From Rhizobiaceae bacterium (GTDB taxonomy: Bacteria; Pseudomonadota; Alphaproteobacteria; Rhizobiales; Rhizobiaceae): a DNA stretch of 64,000 bases. The stretch lies in contig JAMLJD010000008.1 of assembly GCA_023953775.1 (NCBI GenBank), forward strand, positions 1 through 64,000, in the 5' to 3' direction. Shown piece by piece: positions 26,088 through 34,914 of this stretch; position 1 is the first letter of the stretch, and each line of letters starts with the position of its first letter. The notes under the pieces were generated by a model. That model did not search any database. It was not told the origin of the DNA and saw nothing but the letters and a program-made list of their open reading frames with translations. A program made the translations under genes and the position numbers.

Positions 26088-27642
26088 GGCCGCGCTCCCC
26101 CGCATCGAGACCATGACCGGCCATGAGCTCGCCCAGTTCCGCGACCGATCGCTCGCCGCGGGCCGACGGCGCCGACAGCCGACCGCGCGACATCACAACG
26201 ATACGGTCGGACAGGGTCAGGATCTCGTCCAGATCCTCCGAGATCAGGAGGATTGCCGCCCCGCGCCCGCGCGCCTCGAGAAGACGTTCGTGAACATAGG
26301 ACACCGCACCGACGTCGAGCCCGCGCGTCGGCTGGTTGGCGAGGATCAGCGACGGGTCGGGATCGAGCGCGCGGCCGAGAATGAGCTTCTGCATGTTGCC
26401 GCCCGACAGCAGCCTGATGCGCGCATCCGGTGACGGGCATTTCACGTCGTAGGCATCGACGATCGACTGGGCGAAGCCGCGCGCGGCGCTCCAGTCGAGA
26501 AAGCCGCGGCTGCTGAAGCGGGCGTCACGATAGCGCTCCGATATTACGTTTTCGGCGACGCTCATGTCACCGATCGTGCCGACCGCGTGGCGATTCTCCG
26601 GGATCCGCCCGACGCCGGCCGCGAGTGCCGCGCGCGGGGTCCAGGACGTGACCGGCCGGCCGCCGATCTCCAACGACCCGGAAGCGGGTGCGACCATGCC
26701 GGCGAGAAGGGCTGCGAGCGCCGCCTGGCCATTGCCCGAAACGCCAGCCAGGCCGACAATCTCGCCGCCGCGCAAATCGAGCGTGACGTCGTCGAGCCGG
26801 CCCGCATCCGAGCGCAGCGAAACGCCGGACAGCCGTGCAAGGACCGCCCCGGGCTCGACCGGCGCCGGCTGTGGCGGCGCCACCTCGCGCCCGACCATCA
26901 GGGCGGCGAGTTCCTGGCGGGTCGTGCCGGCGGTGGCGCGCTCTCCCGCGAGCCGGCCGCCGCGCAGGACAAGCACACGGTCGCTGACCGCCATAACTTC
27001 GTTGAGCTTGTGTGAGATGAAGATGATCGACAGTCCCTTCGCCACCAGCATCCTGAGCGTCGCGAAGAGCGCCTCGGTTTCGGCGGGCGTGAGAACGGCG
27101 GTCGGCTCGTCGAGGATCAGGATGCGTGCGTCGCGGTAGAGCGCCTTGAGGATCTCGACCCGCTGGCGCTCGCCGACCGAAAGCGCCGATACCAGCCTGC
27201 CCGGATCGACCGCCAGTCCAAAATCCGCGGAAAGTTCCGCAATTCGGGCACGGGCCCTGCCGCGATCGAGCCGGAGCGACCAGACCGGCTGCGTGCCGAG
27301 CGCGATGTTCTCCAATACGGTCATGTTGTCGGCCAGCGTGAAGTGCTGGTGCACCATGCCAATGCCAGCCTCGAGCGCAGCATGCGGATCGCCCGGCGGC
27401 AGCCTGTCGCCAAACACCTCGACGGTGCCCTCGTCGGCGACGTAGTGACCGAACAGGATGTTCATCAGCGTGGTCTTGCCGGCACCGTTCTCGCCGAGCA
27501 GGGCGACGACCTCACCGCGACCGAGCGCGAACGAAATCGCGTTGTTCGCGACCAGTGGTCCGAAGCGCTTGGTGATGCCGGACAGGCGCAGGACGGGCGT
27601 GCCCGCCTGCGCACCGGATGTCGTCGTCGCCTCGTCAGTCAC
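26077..27642 (-). CDS. Nucleoside-type ABC transporter ATP-binding protein (two ATPase domains)
   Basis: A ~521-residue tandem ATPase like RbsA/YufO. The first domain has Walker A GENGAGKTT, VHQHFTLADNMTV, signature LSVGERQR and Walker B ILILDEPTAVL; the second has a degenerate Walker A region (GVSGNGQAA), signature LLSGGNMQK and LILANQPTRGLD. The HQHF motif is typical of the nucleoside branch. The start is uncertain: GTG 27642 is used (AGGGG about 10 bp upstream); a TTG at 27678 would add 12 residues. Confidence 0.9.
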   Translation of the reverse strand: MTDEATTTSGAQAGTPVLRLSGITKRFGPLVANNAISFALGRGEVVALLGENGAGKTTLMNILFGHYVADEGTVEVFGDRLPPGDPHAALEAGIGMVHQHFTLADNMTVLENIALGTQPVWSLRLDRGRARARIAELSADFGLAVDPGRLVSALSVGERQRVEILKALYRDARILILDEPTAVLTPAETEALFATLRMLVAKGLSIIFISHKLNEVMAVSDRVLVLRGGRLAGERATAGTTRQELAALMVGREVAPPQPAPVEPGAVLARLSGVSLRSDAGRLDDVTLDLRGGEIVGLAGVSGNGQAALAALLAGMVAPASGSLEIGGRPVTSWTPRAALAAGVGRIPENRHAVGTIGDMSVAENVISERYRDARFSSRGFLDWSAARGFAQSIVDAYDVKCPSPDARIRLLSGGNMQKLILGRALDPDPSLILANQPTRGLDVGAVSYVHERLLEARGRGAAILLISEDLDEILTLSDRIVVMSRGRLSAPSARGERSVAELGELMAGHGLDAGERGHAA

Positions 27643-27781
27643 GCTGGTGCTGCCCCTCGCCGGCACCCCACTCGCCAAGGACGGAGAGAGGGAACGGTCA
27701 TGTCGCGGCCGGCCGGCCAGTCGCCGCCAGCAGGGAGACCATCCTGCGGGCGGACGAGCGGGCCGGCGGCCTGTGCCACGC

Positions 27782-28819
27782 CTAGCTGGACTTCGGTTCC
27801 TCGTCGTTGATCTCGACCGTGAAGGAGCCGTCCTTGATCGCGGCCTCCTTCTCGGCGACCAGCGCCATGACGTCGGCCGGCACCCTGCCTTCGAAGGTGC
27901 CGAGCGGAGCCAGCGAGCAACCGCCTTCCTTCATGAAGGAGTAGACGCCGTAATCGGCAGCCTTGAAGCTGCCGGCCATGACCTCGGCGATCGCCTTGTC
28001 GAGTGTCGGCTCGAAATGCCACAGCGCCGACGCAACGACGGTGTCGGGGTAGTCCGCCTGCGTATCGATGACATTGCCGATCGCCAGGATGTTGCGCTCT
28101 TTGGCGGCGTCGGACACGCCGAAGCGTTCGGCGTAGAGAATGTCCGCGCCGGCGTCGATCTGGGCAAACGCCGTCTCCTTGGCCTTGGGCGGATCGAACC
28201 ACGACCCGATGAAGGCGACCTGGAACTTGGTGTCGGGCGCCAGCTCGCGCACGCCGGCCATGAAGGCGTGCATCAGGCGGTTGACCTCGGGGATCGGATA
28301 GCCGCCGACCATGCCGATGTTCTTCGACTTGGTCATGCCGCCGGCGACGATGCCGCTGAGATAGGAAGCATCCTGGATGTAGTTGTCGAAGACCGCGAAA
28401 TTCGGAACCGCCGGATCTTCCTTGAAGCTCGATCCCATGAGGAAGGCGGTGTCGGGATAGTCCGCCGCGACCGTGCGGGCGGCATCCTCGACGGCAAAGA
28501 CCTCGCCGATGATCAGCTTGTGGCCGGCTTCGGCATATTCGCGCATGACGCGCTCATAGTCGTTGTTCGAGGTGTTCTCGGAGAAGACATATTCGATGTC
28601 GCCGCGATCCTTGGCGGCGTTCGCCGCCTTGTGGATACGGCTGACCCACTGCTGTTCGACCGGCACAGTGTAGATCGCGGCGACCTTCAGCGGATCGGCG
28701 GCCAGAAGGCGCCGCGGAAAGGCCGGAACGGCGGCAAGCGCGGCGCCGGCTCCCGCTGTCTGAATGAGCCTGCGGCGGCTGATCGGGGCAAAAGGCGAAT
28801 GACTGGATTTCTTCGACAT
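27782..28819 (-). CDS. BMP-family ABC transporter substrate-binding protein
   Basis: A 345-residue periplasmic binding protein of the BMP/PnrA (basic membrane protein) family, which binds purine nucleosides or related ligands. The N-terminus has SRRRLIQTAGAGAALAAVPAF, a twin-arginine signal. Family segments are AAIYTVPVEQQWVSRIH, FMLGSSF-like LMGSSFKED, GMVGGYPIPEVNRLMHAF, GSWFDPPKAKETAFAQIDAGADILY and IGNVIDTQADYPDTVVAS. First gene of the importer operon that ends with codA; this pairing suggests a pyrimidine base or nucleoside substrate. Confidence 0.92.
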   Translation of the reverse strand: MSKKSSHSPFAPISRRRLIQTAGAGAALAAVPAFPRRLLAADPLKVAAIYTVPVEQQWVSRIHKAANAAKDRGDIEYVFSENTSNNDYERVMREYAEAGHKLIIGEVFAVEDAARTVAADYPDTAFLMGSSFKEDPAVPNFAVFDNYIQDASYLSGIVAGGMTKSKNIGMVGGYPIPEVNRLMHAFMAGVRELAPDTKFQVAFIGSWFDPPKAKETAFAQIDAGADILYAERFGVSDAAKERNILAIGNVIDTQADYPDTVVASALWHFEPTLDKAIAEVMAGSFKAADYGVYSFMKEGGCSLAPLGTFEGRVPADVMALVAEKEAAIKDGSFTVEINDEEPKSS

Positions 28820-29036
28820 GTGACGACCTCTGGAGTTGACGGTTCCGGGTTATCCCGCTCGTTTTTTTTATCGTTTGGTCAACATTAGGCGAAAAGCGGA
28901 TTGGCGGCAATCGGAACCGAGCCCGAGGCGGGTGTTTGTTTCCGAGCTTTCACGCGCTTGGGATGGCGGTTCCGAAACATTGCCAGCCGGTCCCGGTACC
29001 AATAGAACGAACCAGCGAAGAGGGGCCGCAAGCGAC

Positions 29037-30044
29037 GTGAAGGCCATTGTTGTTCTGTCCGTGCTGAGCTTGGTCAGCGTTCTTGCACTTCTGGCGGCAT
29101 TGGCGCGCCTGCTTGCCCCGGACTTCCTCGCCGCCGGCACGAATGCGCGGTCCAACCATCGCGCGCCGGCGCGCCAGATCGGCGGACTGGCAATCATACC
29201 GGTATCGATCGCCTCGCTCCTGGTCGCCGCCTTTGTCGATCCCGGATCGACACGAGCCTGCCTCGCGATCGGTGCCTCGATGGCGATGCTGATGGCAGTC
29301 GGCTTCATAGACGACGCGCGCGACCTCAGCGCCATGCCCAAGCTCGGCATCCAGCTCGCCGCGGCGGCCATCGCATTGTGGGGCGCAGCACCCTCGCCCG
29401 GCCTGTTTCATCTTGGCCTGCCCCAGCCGGTCGAACTGGCCCTGCTGTTCATTGTCCTGGTCTGGTTCGTCAATCTCACCAATTTCATGGACGGGCTCGA
29501 CCTGATGGCGGTGAGCGGGCTGGGCGTCCCGCTGCTGATCGCGGCCGGACTGCTTGCCGGCCTCGGCACCACGGCCGGCTGGGCTATCGCGCTGTCTGCT
29601 GCGACCGGTGCGGGCTTCGCGGCCTTCGCCATCTTCAACCGGCCGCCTGCAAAGCTCTTTCTCGGCGACAATGGAAGCCTGCCGGCAGGATTGGCAGCCG
29701 GCATCGTGTTTCTCGCGCTCGCCGAGCAAATTTCGGTGTGGAGCGCCTGGATCCCGTTCGGCTATTTCATTGTCGACGCCACCTCGACCGTGGTTCTGAG
29801 GCTTGTACGCGGGCGCAACGTCTTCCAGGCGCATTCGGAACATGCCTACCAGATCGCCTTCCGGGCCGGCCGCAGCGTGCCGTGGATCTGCGTCCGGGTG
29901 ATCGCCGCGACGCTTGCGGCAACAGCCGTTCTGGTCGTCGCCACCATCCTTGGCTGGAGCCCCGCCGTGCCGTTTGTCGCCGGGCTCGCGATCCACGCGC
30001 TGCTGTGCGCCGGCTTCCGCCGCCAGCGGCCCGAAGGCCACTAG
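29037..30044 (+). CDS. Glycosyltransferase family 4 (WecA/MraY-type) sugar-1-phosphate transferase
   Basis: A 335-residue polytopic membrane enzyme that transfers a sugar-1-phosphate from a UDP-sugar to undecaprenyl phosphate, starting O-antigen, exopolysaccharide or a related glycan. Conserved elements are GGLAIIPVS, the FIDDARDLS Asp pair, LVWFVNLTNFMDGLDLMA and the LFLGDNGSLPAG motif. About ten membrane helices are apparent. GTG 29037 is chosen because the first helix follows at once; an open frame extends upstream without family sequence. No other polysaccharide genes are adjacent. The 217 bp before it show no gene; an A/T-rich stretch near 28861 may hold promoters. Confidence 0.85.
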   Translation: MKAIVVLSVLSLVSVLALLAALARLLAPDFLAAGTNARSNHRAPARQIGGLAIIPVSIASLLVAAFVDPGSTRACLAIGASMAMLMAVGFIDDARDLSAMPKLGIQLAAAAIALWGAAPSPGLFHLGLPQPVELALLFIVLVWFVNLTNFMDGLDLMAVSGLGVPLLIAAGLLAGLGTTAGWAIALSAATGAGFAAFAIFNRPPAKLFLGDNGSLPAGLAAGIVFLALAEQISVWSAWIPFGYFIVDATSTVVLRLVRGRNVFQAHSEHAYQIAFRAGRSVPWICVRVIAATLAATAVLVVATILGWSPAVPFVAGLAIHALLCAGFRRQRPEGH

Positions 30045-30128
30045 CGAGCGTGGCCCGATGCCGCGACGGCACCGTTTTTCGGACTTGCGGTGCCAGGGTG
30101 GCAACGTTATAAGCCCGCGGTCTGGTAT

Positions 30129-30205
30129 CGGAGTGTAGCGCAGCCTGGTAGCGCACATCGTTCGGGACGATGGGGTCGCAGGTTCAAATCCTGCCACTCC
30201 GACCA
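30129..30205 (+). tRNA. tRNA-Pro (anticodon CGG)
   Basis: A 77-nt cloverleaf: acceptor arms CGGAGTG/CACTCCG, D arm containing AGCCTGGTAGCGC, anticodon stem CATCG/CGATG with loop TTCGGGA (anticodon CGG, reading CCG), T arm GCAGG-TTCAAAT-CCTGC and an encoded ACCA end. All stems pair. Confidence 0.97.
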
Positions 30206-30317
30206 GTTCTCCCCGACATGCGGAAATGCTCTTCGCGCCATTAGTGGCGCGCGATGGCGTTTGACACCAAGCCAAAGAAAGTTACCGTCGCAACGACCAT
30301 ATCGCGGAGACGGACCG

Positions 30318-30776
30318 ATGAATGACGGCGACGGATCGCCGCTCGAGACGCTCGATCTCGAGAGCTTCCTTCCCTACCGGCTGAACCGCATCGCCGACGT
30401 GGTGAGCCGCCGGTTTGCGGCGGTCTATCGAGAACGGCACGGACTCACCCGCCCCGAGTGGCGCGCGCTGGCGACCATCGGCCAGTTCGGCACCGTCACC
30501 GCGTCGCGGATCGTCGAACATTCGGCCATGCACAAGACGAAGGTCAGCCGGGCGGTGGCCGCGCTCCACAAGCGCGGCTGGCTGGAGCGCGTGACGGACA
30601 GCAGCGACCGCCGCGTCGAGCACCTGCGCCTCACCGCGCGGGGCCGCAAGGCCTATCGCGGGCTGGTGCCGGTCGCCAAGTCGTACGAAGCAGAGCTGCT
30701 CGCCATGCTGACGCCTGCCGACGGCAAGGCGCTGCTTGCCGGTCTCGACGCGCTCGAGGGCAGCACGCGGTCCTGA
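30318..30776 (+). CDS. MarR-family transcriptional regulator
   Basis: A 152-residue winged-helix regulator. The dimerisation helix (residues ~10-35) is followed by [41 protein letters not shown] and the wing [20 protein letters not shown], the textbook MarR DNA-binding region. Ligand and targets are unknown; the next gene is an EAL protein. ATG 30318 has GGAGA 9 bp upstream. It lies 112 bp after tRNA-Pro on the same strand. Confidence 0.92.
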   Translation: MNDGDGSPLETLDLESFLPYRLNRIADVVSRRFAAVYRERHGLTRPEWRALATIGQFGTVTASRIVEHSAMHKTKVSRAVAALHKRGWLERVTDSSDRRVEHLRLTARGRKAYRGLVPVAKSYEAELLAMLTPADGKALLAGLDALEGSTRS

Positions 30777-30936
30777 CCGGAGACTGGCGGACACCTGAAG
30801 GGGCGTACGTTCGATCCTTCTCGGAGCTTAACGGTTTCTATCAAATTTTAGCCGACACTCGAACGGTCCTGCATCCGCGGGACACGGGTCCGTTCATGCG
30901 GCGGGTCCGGCAGTTCGAAGGCGAGTCGATACGGCA

Positions 30937-31803
30937 ATGGAATTTGACGGCGGGCACCGGACGGGCACAGCGGACGACCGAACCGGCTCCCCGGACGCGG
31001 TGATCGGAATGTCCGCCGACCGCCAGGCGCGGGCGGATCAGGTTCTGCTGCGCGACCTGCGGCATGCCATCCATTTCGGCGCGCTGGAACTGCATTACCA
31101 GCCCCAGGTCGGCGCCGACGGCGCTGTGATCGGGTTCGAGGCGCTGGCGCGCTGGCCTCACCCGTCGCGCGGCACGATCGGCCCCGATGTCTTCATCCCG
31201 CTCGCGGAGCAGCATGGCGGCATCCAGGCACTGACCGAATGGACACTGAGCGAAGCCTGCCGCGAGGCGGCGAGCTGGCACTTCCCGCTGACGGTGTCCG
31301 TGAACATCTCGCCGGAGGAATTCCGCAACGGCGATCTCGCGGCCCTTGTCCACACCACGCTTCTGCGTACCGGGCTTGCCGCCGCGAGGCTGGAACTCGA
31401 GATCACCGAAAAGATCATGATCGAGGATTTCGACCTTGCGATCTCGATCGTCCGCCGCCTTCGCGCGCTGGGCGTCAGGGTCGTACTCGACGACTTCTGC
31501 AAGGGCTATTCGTCGCTCTCCTGCCTCGAAGCGTTTCCACTGACGCGGCTGAAGGTCGACCGCAGCTTCACCGCCAATATCGGCCGCAAGGCCGAGTCCG
31601 CCGCGGTCGTCCGCTCGATCATCGGCCTTGCCCATGCGCTCGGCATGGAGGTGACGGCGGAAGGCGTGGAGCGCCAGGACCAGCTCGACATCCTGCTGCG
31701 CGAAGGCTGCGACGCGATGCAGGGCTTTCTGATCGGTCGGCCGCGCGACATCGCCACCTACGCCGAGATGACCGGCGCGCAGCGGCTGCGCAAATCAGCC
31801 TGA
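30937..31803 (+). CDS. EAL-domain protein (candidate cyclic-di-GMP phosphodiesterase)
   Basis: A 288-residue stand-alone EAL domain. Key residues appear retained: EAL at 68-70, VNIS Asn (123), the ELEITEK glutamates (155/158), DD (185-186), Lys206 and AEGVE Glu242, then QGFLIGRP. Loop 6 normally reads DDFG(T/A)GYSSL; here it is DDFCKGYSSL, so the Gly and Thr are changed to Cys and Lys, which could weaken activity or dimer control. No sensor, GGDEF or membrane domain is present. The start at 30937 lacks a strong ribosome site; Met25 (ATG 31009) is an alternative. Its end overlaps the convergent gene by 9 bp. Confidence 0.88.
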   Translation: MEFDGGHRTGTADDRTGSPDAVIGMSADRQARADQVLLRDLRHAIHFGALELHYQPQVGADGAVIGFEALARWPHPSRGTIGPDVFIPLAEQHGGIQALTEWTLSEACREAASWHFPLTVSVNISPEEFRNGDLAALVHTTLLRTGLAAARLELEITEKIMIEDFDLAISIVRRLRALGVRVVLDDFCKGYSSLSCLEAFPLTRLKVDRSFTANIGRKAESAAVVRSIIGLAHALGMEVTAEGVERQDQLDILLREGCDAMQGFLIGRPRDIATYAEMTGAQRLRKSA

Positions 31804-32640
31804 GCCGGACCCCACGTCGCGGTGTTCCGCGGCTGCCGGACGTTCGGCCATATCGGCTTCGGACGCGACGCCGCCCCAGTTCACGGTCTTGTAGTCGAAG
31901 CCGTAGACCAGAGTCGGCTTGACGATCTGGAAATAGGGCGAGAGGTCGAAGTCACGCGGCGTGTAGAGCGAGTGGTGCTTGATGTGCAGGATCTCGTCGC
32001 GCGAGAAGGTCGATTGCGCGGATGCCCGCCCGGGGCGCGCATCGACATCGGGCAGGATCGGGTAGCGGATCTGCTCGAAGGCCTGGGCGATCAGCGACGA
32101 ACAGATGGCCCGGGTCGGGTCGCCGGAACCGAAGGCGATCATGCGCCGGCGCCACCTGACCGGGACCGGCGGAGTCGGCAGGAAATAGCGCAGCATGTCG
32201 AAGATGTTCTTCAGGTCGTATTTCAGGCCGAGCCGGTCGACAAGGAACCTGACCACCGTGTCGCGGTCGTCGGGGACGAGTCCGACCGGCCGGCAGATGC
32301 GCGTGTTGTAGGTCCGGTACTTCGACAATGGAACCGCGACACAGCCCTCGCCGAGATTGACCTCGATGAGCCGCGGGCGTTCCGAACCGTCCTCCGGCTC
32401 GGGCATCAGATCGCCGACGTAAAGGGCGGCGTGGCTCCAAGTCGACTGCGTCAGATATTTGATCGCAGCCGAGACGCGCTGGTTGCCCTCGACGAGCAGG
32501 ATATCGCCGGCACGCAAGGTGCGCAGCAGCGTTTCGGGATCGGAGGGCGTGTATGGCCGGTAGCCGGACGATTCGGACTGCAGGCGGCCGGCAAGAAAGC
32601 GGCCGAGCCTGTCCAGAAACGTATCCTTCGCCTGTTGCAT
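31795..32640 (-). CDS. YiiX/YebB-like permuted papain-fold cysteine hydrolase
   Basis: A 281-residue protein of the permuted NlpC/P60 (YiiX/YebB-like) superfamily. The fold signature GDILLVEG is followed by STWSHAALYVG with the putative catalytic His70, LIEV (Glu93) and AICSSLIAQAFE with the putative nucleophile Cys180; the order His before Cys is the circular permutation. Substrates of this group are unknown lipids, peptides or amides. No signal peptide is visible. It converges on the EAL gene with a 9-bp overlap. Confidence 0.78.
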   Translation of the reverse strand: MQQAKDTFLDRLGRFLAGRLQSESSGYRPYTPSDPETLLRTLRAGDILLVEGNQRVSAAIKYLTQSTWSHAALYVGDLMPEPEDGSERPRLIEVNLGEGCVAVPLSKYRTYNTRICRPVGLVPDDRDTVVRFLVDRLGLKYDLKNIFDMLRYFLPTPPVPVRWRRRMIAFGSGDPTRAICSSLIAQAFEQIRYPILPDVDARPGRASAQSTFSRDEILHIKHHSLYTPRDFDLSPYFQIVKPTLVYGFDYKTVNWGGVASEADMAERPAAAEHRDVGSGSG

Positions 32641-32683
32641 CAGTCCGGCATGCCCTGTTCCGTCGCGATCCGACGCGTCTTAC

Positions 32684-33670
32684 CTAGGACATGTTGCCCG
32701 GCATTTGAACCTTGCCGGATTTTCTGGCGGTTCCGTCGCGCGCCCCGGCGCGGCCGGATCGCGCTGTGGAACGATCCCGCCTCCGGTGTGGACGGATGCG
32801 GGCTCCGTCATCGACCGGTTCGGCAAACAACGCGTCGGCTTCGGCGACCGTCGAGGCCCGCAACTCGTGCTCCTTGCGGTCGAGAAGCGACATGAAAAAG
32901 GCGATGTCGGCCCCGGCCGCGAGCTTTTTTCCCTTGCGGTCGACCAGATCGCGCATGACGCCTATGTCGTTCAGTTCGCCAAGCATTTCGCCGAGGGATT
33001 TGAGCGCGGCGCGGCGACCGGAGGCGTGACCCGTGAAACGGCGCGGCAGCAGGCGGTCGTGCATCCAATGGTATTTCACGGATTTTCGCAGCTCGTGGAA
33101 ATCCTCCGTGCGAGCGAACGCGTTCGCGTCGCTGAGCGCGGCGCATGCACGCGCACGTTCCCGCTCGAACCCGTGCCGGACGATCTTGCGTGACCGCGCG
33201 CCATCGGCGGGCATGTCCAGTGCCGCGAAGCGCTTGCGGATACGACGGCACGCCGACACGGCGTCGCGGGCGCGTTTGCGGACGCCACCGGACCTGTCGG
33301 ACGCCGCTCGCATGCGGCGCACCAGCGCGACACGAATGCGGTCGAGCCGACCATCCTCGTCCGCATCGCCGAACTCGTGCCGGAACCTGTCGACCGTTTC
33401 GACAAGAGCGGAAGCCTCGCGCATGTCGGCGAGCGCGCGCGCGACATCACGCAGGCGCCCGTTCATGTCGCGATAGAAACGCCGATCGTGACCGCGTATG
33501 AGGCGCAGGAGACCGCGCAGCTTCTTGAAGCGCTTGCGCGCCAGATGAAAGCCCTTGCGCCTCGTCCTGGAGACCGTCCGCAACTCGTCGATGGCCGCGT
33601 CGATCTCGGCCAGCGCCACCCGGCGGACCTCCCTGCCAAGAGGTGCCGCCACGTCGACGCGGTAGGTCAA
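32684..33670 (-). CDS. CHAD-domain protein
   Basis: A 328-residue, strongly basic helical protein with the CHAD domain: conserved basic residues recur in VRRVALAEIDAAIDELR, FHLARKRFKKLRGLLRLIR, FHELRKSVKYHWMHDRLL and LKSLGEMLGELNDIGVMRD. CHAD proteins bind inorganic polyphosphate through such Lys/Arg surfaces. There is no ATG before residue ~80; TTG 33670 overlaps the CYTH stop as TTGA and has GGAG 8 bp upstream, so translational coupling to CYTH is likely. The C-terminus ends in a basic tail. Confidence 0.82.
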   Translation of the reverse strand: MTYRVDVAAPLGREVRRVALAEIDAAIDELRTVSRTRRKGFHLARKRFKKLRGLLRLIRGHDRRFYRDMNGRLRDVARALADMREASALVETVDRFRHEFGDADEDGRLDRIRVALVRRMRAASDRSGGVRKRARDAVSACRRIRKRFAALDMPADGARSRKIVRHGFERERARACAALSDANAFARTEDFHELRKSVKYHWMHDRLLPRRFTGHASGRRAALKSLGEMLGELNDIGVMRDLVDRKGKKLAAGADIAFFMSLLDRKEHELRASTVAEADALFAEPVDDGARIRPHRRRDRSTARSGRAGARDGTARKSGKVQMPGNMS

Positions 33671-34140
33671 TCCGTCGTCTCCGGCAGACCCTTGAGCGCC
33701 AGCACGGCGTTGTAGTAGGCCTCGATCCCGGTCACCTCTCGCCCGACCCAGCAGGGCAGCCGGTCGTCCGGAATGTCGTCCTCGGTCTCGAGCTCGGCCA
33801 TGACGAGACCCGAAAGGGCACCCTCGAACACGTCGATCTCCCAGGTCAGGCCATCGTGCCTCGCGATCCAGCGCGTCTTCTCGACGACCGTACCGACCGC
33901 GAAGGCCTGAAGATCCTCGACGTCGCCGACCGGTATCTCGTATTCGAACTCGTCGCGCGAGAGCCGCGCGCCGCCGATCTTGATCGTCAGGACGGCCTTT
34001 TTGCCATCCTTGAGCCTGACCCTGACCGTCTTGGCGTCGTGTGCCACCAGGTAGAACTGGCGCATCTTCGAGCCGACTTCTGCGCCGTCGCGCCAACTGT
34101 CGTCGGCGATCATGAATTTGCGTTCGATTTCCTTGGCCAT
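33667..34140 (-). CDS. CYTH-domain triphosphate-tunnel protein
   Basis: A 157-residue single-domain CYTH (triphosphate tunnel metalloenzyme) protein starting MAKEIERKF, the diagnostic ExExK motif. Alternating charged strands follow, such as TVRVRLKDGKKAVLTIKIGG and EFEYEIP, that line the tunnel binding triphosphate and Mg2+. Bacterial members hydrolyse tripolyphosphate. It is coupled to a CHAD protein; in many bacteria the two domains are fused (YgiF). Confidence 0.9.
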   Translation of the reverse strand: MAKEIERKFMIADDSWRDGAEVGSKMRQFYLVAHDAKTVRVRLKDGKKAVLTIKIGGARLSRDEFEYEIPVGDVEDLQAFAVGTVVEKTRWIARHDGLTWEIDVFEGALSGLVMAELETEDDIPDDRLPCWVGREVTGIEAYYNAVLALKGLPETTD

Positions 34141-34194
34141 CGCTCATAAAAGCGCGGGCGCCGCGACAAGGCAAGGCGGATATTGGCACTTGAT

Positions 34195-34214
34195 TTAATC
34201 AATCGATTGATTAA
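34195..34214. promoter_or_regulatory. 20-bp perfect palindrome, candidate TetR operator
   Basis: TTAATCAATCGATTGATTAA is fully self-complementary and ends 10 bp before the regulator ATG (34225), between divergent cyth and tetR genes. A/T-rich palindromes placed here are typical TetR-family autoregulatory operators. It could also affect the cyth promoter. Confidence 0.7.
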
Positions 34215-34224
34215 AAATCGTCGC

Positions 34225-34914
34225 ATGACCGAGAAACGCAAGCTGCCGGACAGCCGGCCTTCGGAACAGACACGCCAGGCCCTGATCGGCGCCGGGCTCG
34301 CCCTGTTCGGCGAAAAGGGGTTCGACGCGACCTCGACGCGCGAAATCGCTGCCGCCGCGGAGGCGAATATCGGGTCGATCGCCTACCACTTCGGCAACAA
34401 GCAGGGCCTGCGGATCGCCTGCGCGAACTACATCGTGGATACCGTGGCCGGCGTCGCCGGGCGCGCCCTTTCCAGACCCGGCGACCTGCCGCAGGACCCG
34501 GAGGCCGCACGCGCCGCACTGGCGTCCATCATCGAGACGATGGCGGCGTTCCTGCTGACGCGGCCGGAAGCAGACGCCTTCGTGCAGTTCCTGCTGCGCG
34601 AGATCGCCCAGCCGGGCAAGACCGTCGAGATCATCTATGACGGCGTCTTCTTTCCGGTCCATTCGCGGCTGTGCCAGCTCTGGGAGGACGCGACCGGCGA
34701 ACCCGCGGAAAGCGAGGCCGCCCGGATCACCGTCTTCACGCTGATCGGGCAGGTGATCTACTTCCGTATCGCCAAGCCCATCGTCCTGAAACGCATGGGC
34801 TGGTCACGCTTCGGCGCGCAGGAAGTGGCGAAGATCGTCGCCGTGGTGGCCGCGTCGATGCATCTACTGGCAGCCGACCGGGCCGGCGAGACAAATCCGG
34901 AGTCGGATCGATGA
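34225..34914 (+). CDS. TetR-family regulator, CecR-like
   Basis: A 229-residue TetR regulator: helix-turn-helix in the first ~60 residues (ALFGEKGFDATSTREIAAAAEANIGSIAYHFGNKQGLRIAC), followed by the DUF1956 ligand domain of the CecR/YbiH group, with FLLTRPEADAFVQFLLREIAQPG and RITVFTLIGQVIYFRIAK. E. coli CecR controls the ybhGFSR exporter, and here the gene directly precedes a HlyD/ATPase/permease set, a matching layout. ATG 34225 was chosen over 34183 because the latter lies inside the palindrome region. Its stop overlaps the next ATG. Confidence 0.9.
   Translation: MTEKRKLPDSRPSEQTRQALIGAGLALFGEKGFDATSTREIAAAAEANIGSIAYHFGNKQGLRIACANYIVDTVAGVAGRALSRPGDLPQDPEAARAALASIIETMAAFLLTRPEADAFVQFLLREIAQPGKTVEIIYDGVFFPVHSRLCQLWEDATGEPAESEAARITVFTLIGQVIYFRIAKPIVLKRMGWSRFGAQEVAKIVAVVAASMHLLAADRAGETNPESDR

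Noticed and set aside
28856-28880. T8 tract as an intrinsic terminator
   Set aside because: It lies upstream of the BMP gene and the GT4 gene, with no stable stem before it on either strand; more likely promoter-associated A/T richness.
30129-30205. tRNA-Pro as an integration site of a genomic island
   Set aside because: No integrase, direct repeat of the tRNA 3' end, or foreign-looking genes are seen on either side.
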